A stretch of 64,000 nt of DNA from Marixanthomonas sp. SCSIO 43207 (GTDB lineage: Bacteria > Bacteroidota > Bacteroidia > Flavobacteriales > Flavobacteriaceae): NCBI RefSeq assembly GCF_019904255.1, contig NZ_CP063203.1, forward strand, positions 558,001 to 622,000, in the 5' to 3' direction. The notes below the pieces were generated by a model. The model had not been told where the DNA came from. It worked only from the letters and a program-made list of their open reading frames with translations, and ran no database searches. This document shows positions 35,201 to 41,799 of the stretch, one piece after another (the stretch's first letter is position 1; every line of letters begins with the position of its first letter). Made by a program: the position numbers and the translations under genes.

Positions 35201-35562
35201 ATTATGAAGTAGGTAAGCCAGAAAAAGCGCGTGAATTGTACAAAAAAGTGTCAAAAAAATACCAAGAAAAACTTCTTTATTACAGCGGTTTAAAAGTAAA
35301 CAGGCAATATGCAATAGCCGACGAAATAATAAGCGACATGGAACGCTATCGAGGCTTGGTAGATATACTTATTGTTTATGATGACGAGGCATTTGCAAAG
35401 GAAGAAGCAAAAGGATTTAATGACTACTTAAAATTATTCCGTCATTTTTATAATGAGAATGAAGGTGTTGATGTTGAAAAAGATCTTCAAGAAAAAGAAT
35501 CTATCCAAATTATGGCAGATTCAGTTCCTAATGAAATTTTAAATGAAGCAATAGAAGAATAA
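32266..35562 (+). CDS. DUF2723 polytopic membrane protein, GT-C glycosyltransferase-like
   Basis: A 1098-residue membrane protein of the DUF2723 family, common in Bacteroidota and similar to GT-C protein O-glycosyltransferases. I start at ATG 32266 (MASFNFNKWN); an in-frame TTG at 32254 is less likely. Near the N-terminus FWDAGEYITTASNLEVGHPP places acidic residues in the first luminal loop, where GT-C enzymes bind the donor. About a dozen helices fill residues 10-310 and 550-670. The remaining C-terminal half is soluble, with TPR-like helices (about 930-1030). It may glycosylate exported proteins; this is family inference. A deacetylase gene follows after 3 nt. Confidence 0.85.
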   Translation: MASFNFNKWNQLLGWSAFLISLITYWLTVEPTASFWDAGEYITTASNLEVGHPPGAPLYQLLGAFFSIFAMEASNIALTINLMSVFASAFTILFMFWSLTMLLRNVVSKHQELTTTNSIAILGSAFIGSMSFAFTDSFWFNAVEAEVYASSAFITALLFYCGLRWEKEMNTPRGDRWVILIAFIIGLSFGIHFLGLLTIPAIGFLYFFKNYKKVTIKNFIIANIVMVAILLFIFKLLLPMTMKFFSASELFFVNSIGLPFHSGTLIAGILFIALFYFGLRYTRKKNYTQFNTLLLCILFIFIGFSSWLMLPVRANAGTVINENNPSNARELLAYYNREQYPQTHLFYGPLFTEKYVGLDPDNPYLDEKPKYEVDEKSGKYVIVNDYKNARQNTDDSQKALLPRMWSIENSANYLDFTEGLDFTIKPEYRSEKRLVQEVNKFKQAYAEGIVDGKDYDKFMNDFGLALDIEKPSLGQNLKFMFEFQFGYMYWRYFMWNFAGRQDDVQGQYTDLHGNWLSGIDFIDELRLGSQDNLPSDVKNNEARNTYFFLPLILGVLGIVFLFKNDKKKFWVLLIFFLFTGLALKIYLNERPFEPRERDYALVGSFYIFAMWIGFGVYALFEVVKEYLSPKVAIPVVLGATLLASPVLLAYQNWDDHDRSGRYTANSMAKMYLDSVDENAILFTIGDNDTFALWYAQNIEGYRQDVRIINTSLFQTDWYIDDMKKKAFTSDPIPSQLTHDKYRYGTRDFLYFQETKKDTVDIKTWMNWVANDSPATQVELESNQMANTFPAKTIRVPVDKQAVLENGIVPQKDADKIVDELFIRLKGNVIYKNRMMMLDIIANNDWERPIYFSGGAFGDDDYLWMKDYLQLDGVVYKLVPIRTPINPRNPFDMGRVDTEKMYDIVMNWDWGNSGSPDIYHDTETRRNGITYRSNLARLAENLINEGKKDKAEDVLDLAMEKMPVEYFEYYSLLEPFVLGYYEVGKPEKARELYKKVSKKYQEKLLYYSGLKVNRQYAIADEIISDMERYRGLVDILIVYDDEAFAKEEAKGFNDYLKLFRHFYNENEGVDVEKDLQEKESIQIMADSVPNEILNEAIEE

Positions 35563-35565
35563 AAA

Positions 35566-36201
35566 GTGAAACTGCGTTTGGTAACAGTGCCCAAATTTGT
35601 GCAACGGATCTATCCGAAGCGAATTTGGGCATTGCCCAATAATAATAACAATGTTTACTTAACCTTTGACGATGGACCCATTCCCGAAGTCACACCATGG
35701 GTATTAGACACCTTAAAGCAATACAACACCAAAGCGACCTTCTTTTGCATTGGCGACAACATTAAAAAACATCCTGATATTTATAACCGAATCCTTGCCG
35801 AAGGTCATTCGGTAGGCAACCATACTTTTAATCACTTAAACGGCTGGCAAACCCAACCTTCAGAATACATTAAAAATGTTGAAATTTGTGAAACGTATTT
35901 AAATCAAAATACTAAGTTATTTCGACCACCTTACGGAAAACTAACTTCAAAACAGTCTAGGATTCTTCAACAAAAAGGGTATAAAATTATTATGTGGAGT
36001 GTTTTGAGTTATGATTATGATAATTCTGTATCTGAAGAGAAATGCCTTCAAAATGTATTACAACACATAAAACCCGGAAGCATTATAGTGTTTCACGATA
36101 GCTTAAAGGCACAAAAAAACCTTCGGTATGTATTGCCGAAGGTTTTGGATTTTATGAATAAAAACAATTTAGTTAACCAGCAAATTATAAGAAGTAACTA
36201 G
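35566..36201 (+). CDS. NodB-type polysaccharide deacetylase
   Basis: A 211-residue carbohydrate esterase family 4 protein. All motifs are present: LTFDDGPIPEV, NHTFNHLNGW, FRPPYGKLT, WSVLSYDYDN and IIVFHDSL. The start is a GTG at 35566, 3 nt after the DUF2723 stop, implying translational coupling and possibly a shared glycan pathway. No signal peptide is evident, unlike the paralogue at 21996-22760. Its last 33 nt overlap the convergent gene, and its coding sequence contains that gene's probable terminator. Confidence 0.9.
   Translation: MKLRLVTVPKFVQRIYPKRIWALPNNNNNVYLTFDDGPIPEVTPWVLDTLKQYNTKATFFCIGDNIKKHPDIYNRILAEGHSVGNHTFNHLNGWQTQPSEYIKNVEICETYLNQNTKLFRPPYGKLTSKQSRILQQKGYKIIMWSVLSYDYDNSVSEEKCLQNVLQHIKPGSIIVFHDSLKAQKNLRYVLPKVLDFMNKNNLVNQQIIRSN
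36113..36146 (-). terminator. Terminator of the minus-strand surface-protein gene, embedded in the deacetylase coding sequence
   Basis: This is a perfect 11-bp inverted repeat AAAACCTTCGG/CCGAAGGTTTT (36116-36146, 9-nt loop) preceded by A7 at 36113-36119, so the minus-strand RNA ends in a U-tract. It lies 22 nt past the stop codon of the minus gene. On the plus strand it is inside the translated 3' end of the deacetylase gene. Confidence 0.75.
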
Positions 36202-37602
36202 AAGTTGTTCATTTCCAGTAGATAATTTTTGTACAAAAATTTCTATATAATCATCCTTAACTACATTAACTGTACCTATAATTGATACTGACTGTCTTTG
36301 ATTAGTTTGTAGGACATCAACAATAGTTTCTGTACCTGTAACTAATGATCCATTTTGGTATATCGAAAAAGCTAAACGAGTTCCTGCTGTTGCTGTAAAA
36401 GACAAGGTTGTAAAAACATTTAAAGCTCTTCCCTTTTCACCTCTATAAATAATTCGATTTTCACTGTTAGCACCAGTACCTTCTGCAGATCTAAAAAGTC
36501 GAATTGCATCAGTATTTACTGGAAGCTTAAAAGGTGTTGTATTTGTTACATTAACCACAGAAGAAGAATCATAGTAAAGGTTACCTGTTGCAACATCATC
36601 ACTCTCTCTTGGAATACCCGGCGCATTAACTGTCCAATCATTACTAAAATTGTAACTAGTATAAGATCCAACAGAGTACCTGTTAATATAACCTGAAGGA
36701 GCTGATGTTGTACCTGAAAAAACCGTTCCTTGTATTACCCCTTTGCCTACATTTGGATTAGTACTTACATCTAATGCAACATCAGAACCGTTCACAGTAC
36801 TAAAACCACTAACCTTTTCAACTAATTGAAAAGTCCCAGAGAGAGTTTCAAAAGTTCCGTTATTACTATCTAACCATGCTTGATTATTCAATAACAGATT
36901 ATCAATGTTGGAATATGTTACTCCATTTGAATTACCAACAAATTGAACAATATTTGTAAAATAAGTACCTACGTTTGAAATTGTACCAACACTAGCCATA
37001 TTGGCTATAATTGTATTCTGAATAAGTAAAAGATTTCCTCCAGTAATATTGAAAGCTGTTCCGCCTGTAATGGTCACATTTCTAATAGCACCTCCAGTAC
37101 TTCCAATGAACACTGTATTTGAAGAAACCAAAACATCTTCATTTGCATCTAAACCAGAAACATACGCGTTGTTCAAGTCAATTGAGTCGGCCCCTAAATT
37201 AATTGTACCATTTATTTCGTAGTAAGTATTTTCATCTAACGTTATTGTACCGCCAGAGGGAGTTGGTAGATCTGCTTTACTTTTAACAAGAACGTAATTA
37301 TCTCTTTGGTTTGACGCTGAGTTAATTTTTACCCATCTATCATCACCTCCATCATAGTAATAAAAAGAAGCTTCATCGGTATCATAAACCAATAAACCGT
37401 CTGCGGGTGGAATAGCAGGGGGACCAGGGTCACCAATTGCATTTCTTTGTAACGTAGTCATTCTCGGTACCAACATTCCTTGTGTTTCAGATTCTACATC
37501 CAACATGGAAGATGGGTCTGGATCAGTGGTTCCTATTCCTACTTGAGCATAAGAAAAACCACAAACTAGAAAAGATAAAAAAAGTAATTTAATGTTTTTC
37601 AT
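36169..37602 (-). CDS. Secreted surface protein with N-terminal VGIGTT tag and beta-helix-like middle
   Basis: A 477-residue exported protein (MKNIKLLFLSFLVCGFSYAQ signal). Directly after cleavage comes VGIGTTDPDPSSMLDVESET followed by GMLVPRM, an N-terminal segment widespread in Bacteroidota surface and tail-fibre-like proteins. Residues of about 110-260 consist of short repeating strands rich in N, G and T (IRNVTITGGTAF, LLLIQNTIIANM), suggesting a right-handed beta-helix. The C-terminal 120 residues look like a beta-sandwich. No catalytic motif is visible and there is no obvious T9SS sorting domain. A related protein lies on the other side of polA (40918-41688). Function unknown; adhesion or surface-layer roles are possible. 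Confidence 0.75.
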   Translation of the reverse strand: MKNIKLLFLSFLVCGFSYAQVGIGTTDPDPSSMLDVESETQGMLVPRMTTLQRNAIGDPGPPAIPPADGLLVYDTDEASFYYYDGGDDRWVKINSASNQRDNYVLVKSKADLPTPSGGTITLDENTYYEINGTINLGADSIDLNNAYVSGLDANEDVLVSSNTVFIGSTGGAIRNVTITGGTAFNITGGNLLLIQNTIIANMASVGTISNVGTYFTNIVQFVGNSNGVTYSNIDNLLLNNQAWLDSNNGTFETLSGTFQLVEKVSGFSTVNGSDVALDVSTNPNVGKGVIQGTVFSGTTSAPSGYINRYSVGSYTSYNFSNDWTVNAPGIPRESDDVATGNLYYDSSSVVNVTNTTPFKLPVNTDAIRLFRSAEGTGANSENRIIYRGEKGRALNVFTTLSFTATAGTRLAFSIYQNGSLVTGTETIVDVLQTNQRQSVSIIGTVNVVKDDYIEIFVQKLSTGNEQLLVTSYNLLVN

Positions 37603-37675
37603 AATGGGAAGATTGTAAGGTTCAATAAATTTGCGTGCGAATATATGTTATTCAACGTATAAATTAAACATTTTA

Positions 37676-37699
37676 TCTGTAAAAAGAAGGTTTTACAGA
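37676..37699 (+). terminator. Hairpin, possible terminator
   Basis: TCTGTAAAA and TTTTACAGA form a perfect 9-bp stem with a 6-nt loop AGAAGG. CATTTTTTG follows on the plus strand. It lies upstream of the minus-strand surface protein gene, so what it terminates is unclear. Confidence 0.45.
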
Positions 37700-37853
37700 C
37701 ATTTTTTGTGAGAAAATAATATCTTTTAACACTATTTTTTGAATCCCACCTTTATTTTTCCAAATGGTAACACTAGATTAATATTTAAAAAAGTTTAATA
37801 CGCTAGTTTTGAAGCAGAAAAGAAAGAACTTTTCAGTTATTTAAGGTTATAAA

Positions 37854-37884
37854 AAGTCGCTTTTGAGGAGGAGCGGCTTTTTTT
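37854..37884 (+). terminator. U-tailed hairpin, copy 1 of a related pair
   Basis: AAGTCGCTTTT, loop GAGG and AGGAGCGGCTT make an 11-bp stem including G-T pairs, followed by five T. It resembles an intrinsic terminator. Copy 2 is 131 nt downstream with the same loop and compensatory stem changes. Confidence 0.65.
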
Positions 37885-37984
37885 ATGTTAAAATTTAAAA
37901 TTTTTAAAACCGCACTATATTTTCTTTCGTAAATAAAATTGGTACAGAAAACATCTGGGGTTTTTTGTACTGTTTTTATAATAA

Positions 37985-38020
37985 AAGTCGTTTTTGAGGA
38001 AGAACGGCTTTTATTTTTTT
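37985..38020 (+). terminator. U-tailed hairpin, copy 2 of a related pair
   Basis: AAGTCGTTTTT, loop GAGG and AAGAACGGCTT form an 11-bp stem, followed by a T-rich tract to 38020. Compared with copy 1, a C-G pair has become T-A and a T-G pair T-A, so pairing is kept. It lies just upstream of the polA -7 box. Confidence 0.65.
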
Positions 38021-38083
38021 ATGGAAACAACGTATTTCTGAAGTCTTCTTTTTACATTTGAAAGAAACACAATTCTTCATTTC

Positions 38084-40921
38084 ATGTCTGATAAAAAACG
38101 TTTATTTCTTCTCGATGCGTATGCCTTAATTTTTCGCGGATATTACGCTCTTATTAAAAACCCTCGTATTAATTCAAAAGGGCAGGACACTTCAGCCATA
38201 ATGGGTTTTACTAATTCTCTTTTTGATGTAATAAGACGAGAAAAACCAGATCATCTAGCCGTTTGTTTTGATAAAGACGGTAGCAAAGAACGTACTGAAC
38301 TTTTTCCAGATTATAAAGCCAATCGCGATGAGACACCAGATGTAATTAGACAATCCATCCCTATTATAAAAGACATATTAAAAGCCATGCACATTCCTTG
38401 TGTAGAAATATCTGGAATGGAAGCAGATGATATTATAGGCACACTGGCAAAACAAGCCGAAAGCCAAGATTATAAAGTATTTATGGTTACTCCAGATAAA
38501 GATTTTGCTCAATTAGTAACCGAAAACATACATATGTACCGCCCTGCTAGAATGGGTAATGCCATTGAAATCTGGGGAATTCCAGAAGTTCAAAAGAGAT
38601 TTGGAGTAGAACGTCCAGAACAAGTAATTGACTATTTGGGTATGATGGGTGATTCTAGTGATAATATTCCGGGGTTACCGGGTGTGGGTGATAAAACTGC
38701 TAAAAAGTTTATTGCAAAATACGGCTCTATGGAAGGTTTATTGGAAAATACCGATAAACTAAAAGGGAAAATGAAAGAAAAGGTTATTGAAAATGCAGAA
38801 ATTGGCCGACTTTCAAAAAAACTCGCTACCATCTTTACAGATTGTGAAGTTACCTTTAATGAAAAAGACTATGAACTTTCTATGCCCGATGCCGAAAAAG
38901 TGCAAGAAATTTTTGAAGAACTTGAGTTTAGAAGACTAAGAGATCAATTTTTAAAATTATTTTCTTCAGAAGGAGCACAAGAAGAAGTTACAAAAGTTTC
39001 CAATTCTGAAACAGCTAAAAAAACTTCAAAAACTGCAGGTAGTGGTCAATTTTCATTATTTGATGGTGATGGAAAAACATCTGCAGATGTTGAAGCATAT
39101 AATTCTAGAAAAACCATAAAAGACACGGAGCATTTTTACCAAACCGTGCAACCCGGAATGGGAACCAAATTGTTTCTACAAAACCTACTAAAACAAAAAA
39201 GCGTTTGTTTTGACACCGAAACTACTGGCTTAAATCCTTTAACTGCCGAGTTAGTTGGGATTGCTTTTTCTTGGGAAGCCGGTAAAGGCTTTTACATTCC
39301 TTTTCCTGAAGAAAAGGAAAAAGCTCAAGAAATTATTGAAACATTACGACCCTTTTTTGAAGCGGAGGAAATAGAAAAAGTAGGTCAAAACCTAAAATAT
39401 GACATTAAAGTTCTGGCCAAATATGACATTGAAGTAAAAGGCAACTTGTTTGACACCATGTTAGCCCATTATCTTATCAACCCAGATATGCGGCATAATA
39501 TGGATGTACTAGCCGAAACATACCTCAACTACACGCCAGTTTCAATCACCGAATTGATTGGTAAAAAGGGTAAAAATCAAAAGTCAATGCGTGATGTTCC
39601 GGTTAAAGACCAAACAGAATATGCAGTAGAAGATGCAGATATTACGCTTCAGCTTAAAGAACATTTTGCTAAAGAATTAGGCGAAGCCAACACACAAGAG
39701 CTTTTTGACGACATTGAAATTCCGCTGCTGCGTGTATTAGCCGATATGGAACTGGAAGGAATTAAGCTAGATAAGGAGTATTTAGCAAGTCTTTCTGAAG
39801 CATTAACAAATGATATTGAACGTCTTGAAAAAGACATTTATACAGAAGCCGGAGAAGAATTTAATATTGCTTCACCAAAGCAACTGGGTGATATTCTCTT
39901 CGGAAAAATGAAACTGGTTGATAAACCTAAAAAAACCAAAACTGGACAGTTTTCTACCGCAGAAGACGTACTTTCTTATTTGGCTAAAGATCATAAAATA
40001 ATTCGGGATGTACTGGAATATCGAGGACTCACAAAACTTAAAAGCACCTATGTAGATGCTCTTCCAGAACAAATTGAAGAAAGTACCGGCCGTGTTCATA
40101 CAGATTATATGCAAACCGTTGCCGCAACTGGACGTTTGAGTAGCAACAACCCAAACTTACAGAACATTCCTATTCGTACAGAACGTGGGCGACAAGTGAG
40201 AAAGGCATTTGTTCCACGTAATAAAGATTACACCTTGTTGGCTGCAGATTACTCTCAAATTGAATTACGCATCATCGCAGCTTTAAGTGAAGAAGACACC
40301 ATGATTGAAGCGTTTAAAAACGGCGAAGACATTCACGCTTCAACAGCTGCTAAAGTATTTAACGTTCCTATTGATAAAGTCACTCGTGAACAACGTAGCA
40401 ACGCCAAAACGGTAAACTTCGGAATAATTTATGGAGTTTCAGCATTCGGTTTAAGCAATCAAACCGATTTATCAAGAAAAGAATCAAAAGAACTGATAGA
40501 CACCTACTACAAAACCTACCCAAAACTTAGAAATTACATGAGCGAGTTGGTTGATTTTGCACGAGATAACGGGTACGTTCAAACTGTTTTAGGAAGGCGT
40601 AGATACCTCAACGGCATAAATGGTAGTAACGCTGTAGTGAGAGGCGCAGCAGAACGCAATGCGGTAAACGCACCCATACAAGGTAGCGCTGCCGATATTA
40701 TAAAGCTTGCAATGATCAACATTCACAAAAAAATGACTGAAGCAAAGTATAAAAGTAAAATGTTGCTTCAAGTACATGATGAATTGGTTTTTGATGTGTA
40801 TAAACCAGAATTGGATGAACTTCAAAAACTCATTAAAACCGAAATGGAAAACGCCTATAGCCTGAAAGTACCACTAGACGTAGAAATAGGTCTTGGTGAT
40901 AATTGGCTGGAAGCGCATTAA
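38084..40921 (+). CDS. polA: DNA polymerase I
   Basis: The repair/Okazaki-processing polymerase, 945 residues. The 5' nuclease domain occupies the first 290 residues (FLLDAYALIFRGYYAL; MEADDIIGTLA). The 3'-5' exonuclease appears intact, with FDTETTGLNPL, VGQNLKYDIKVL and YAVEDAD. The polymerase motifs are A (AADYSQIELRIIAALS), B (RSNAKTVNFGIIYGVSAFGL) and C (LLQVHDELVFDV). A TACATTTG box lies 24 nt upstream of the ATG. Its stop codon overlaps that of the convergent gene at 40918 by 3 nt. Confidence 0.98.
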   Translation: MSDKKRLFLLDAYALIFRGYYALIKNPRINSKGQDTSAIMGFTNSLFDVIRREKPDHLAVCFDKDGSKERTELFPDYKANRDETPDVIRQSIPIIKDILKAMHIPCVEISGMEADDIIGTLAKQAESQDYKVFMVTPDKDFAQLVTENIHMYRPARMGNAIEIWGIPEVQKRFGVERPEQVIDYLGMMGDSSDNIPGLPGVGDKTAKKFIAKYGSMEGLLENTDKLKGKMKEKVIENAEIGRLSKKLATIFTDCEVTFNEKDYELSMPDAEKVQEIFEELEFRRLRDQFLKLFSSEGAQEEVTKVSNSETAKKTSKTAGSGQFSLFDGDGKTSADVEAYNSRKTIKDTEHFYQTVQPGMGTKLFLQNLLKQKSVCFDTETTGLNPLTAELVGIAFSWEAGKGFYIPFPEEKEKAQEIIETLRPFFEAEEIEKVGQNLKYDIKVLAKYDIEVKGNLFDTMLAHYLINPDMRHNMDVLAETYLNYTPVSITELIGKKGKNQKSMRDVPVKDQTEYAVEDADITLQLKEHFAKELGEANTQELFDDIEIPLLRVLADMELEGIKLDKEYLASLSEALTNDIERLEKDIYTEAGEEFNIASPKQLGDILFGKMKLVDKPKKTKTGQFSTAEDVLSYLAKDHKIIRDVLEYRGLTKLKSTYVDALPEQIEESTGRVHTDYMQTVAATGRLSSNNPNLQNIPIRTERGRQVRKAFVPRNKDYTLLAADYSQIELRIIAALSEEDTMIEAFKNGEDIHASTAAKVFNVPIDKVTREQRSNAKTVNFGIIYGVSAFGLSNQTDLSRKESKELIDTYYKTYPKLRNYMSELVDFARDNGYVQTVLGRRRYLNGINGSNAVVRGAAERNAVNAPIQGSAADIIKLAMINIHKKMTEAKYKSKMLLQVHDELVFDVYKPELDELQKLIKTEMENAYSLKVPLDVEIGLGDNWLEAH

Positions 40922-41688
40922 TAACGATAGGCCTCGTAGATAACTACTACATTATCTGTTAACGTTGAAACATCCAACCTAAATCCATTGCTTAAAAAGC
41001 TAGTAAGAGAAGCATTCGTTAAGCCTAAGTTATCCCCATTATTATTAGTATATCGTAACCCTATACAATGTGAAGAGGAAGCATAGCGAGATATATTATT
41101 TATTGAGTTACCAGAACCTCCATTGAAGATAACTTGTTGAGATATTCCCGAAGGTACAGTTGGGTCAACTCGAGCAAAGCCTTTCATAGAACCAAAAGTA
41201 TTTTCTTTAGTATTGTTATTATTAGATCCTGAACTTTTAGCATTTTGAATATATTCATCAACATTCGCATAAGCAGTGAACGTAACACGTTTTGGTTGAA
41301 AAGGTATAGTTGAGATATCAATATTACCCGACGCATCAACATTTGTACTGTTTATAATAAACTTACCTACATAAACGTCAGGCTTATTATCTATCAATTG
41401 TCTCCATTCAGTTCCGTTCCAAAAGTAAAATCCGGCAGGAGATAATCCTCCTGTACCATCGTTATAAACCAATGTACTTACTACAGGTGCTCCTCCTCCA
41501 TTGGGGTTTGTAACAGGAGTATAATCATTAATATCGTCAAGCACGACCCTTGGTATTAAAACCCCAGAATCTGTTGAAGTAACATCGAGCGCTGCTTCTG
41601 GAGTAGTTGTTGATATTCCTACTTGTGCGGTAGTAGAAATTGCTAAAATTAAAAAACAAGAAATTGTGAGGAGTGTTTTTCGATTCAT
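40918..41688 (-). CDS. Secreted surface protein with N-terminal VGISTT tag
   Basis: A 256-residue exported protein: signal peptide to about residue 21 (ISTTAQ), then VGISTTTPEAALDVTSTDSG and VLIPRV, the same type of N-terminal tag as in the protein at 36169-37602. A FYFWNGTEWRQLID segment follows, typical of this group. The rest is a beta-rich domain rich in N and S with no recognised family. It overlaps the polA end by 4 nt. Function unknown. The shared tag suggests common handling at the cell surface, but that is inference. Confidence 0.72.
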   Translation of the reverse strand: MNRKTLLTISCFLILAISTTAQVGISTTTPEAALDVTSTDSGVLIPRVVLDDINDYTPVTNPNGGGAPVVSTLVYNDGTGGLSPAGFYFWNGTEWRQLIDNKPDVYVGKFIINSTNVDASGNIDISTIPFQPKRVTFTAYANVDEYIQNAKSSGSNNNNTKENTFGSMKGFARVDPTVPSGISQQVIFNGGSGNSINNISRYASSSHCIGLRYTNNNGDNLGLTNASLTSFLSNGFRLDVSTLTDNVVVIYEAYRY

Positions 41689-41799
41689 AATTACGATTTT
41701 TTTACAAAACTTAATATACGTAACGAAAAAACCTACGATGCGGTTTGAATTAAGATTTACTTTTCGATAAACTACTTTTTATATCTATAAAAGGTGTGC

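Larger units (their letters stand above)
37603..38083. other. 481-bp intergenic region with four hairpins and the polA upstream region
   Basis: There is no gene here. It holds an inverted repeat at 37676-37699, an imperfect one at 37942-37970, two related U-tailed hairpins (37854-37884 and 37985-38020) and a TACATTTG -7-type box at 38053-38060 that fits polA. No long open frame or tRNA fold is present. Confidence 0.7.

Noticed and set aside
40850-40935. GCCTAT/ATAGGC inverted repeat at the polA 3' end as a terminator for the convergent gene
   Set aside because: Arms are 6 bp and about 70 nt apart with no U-tract.
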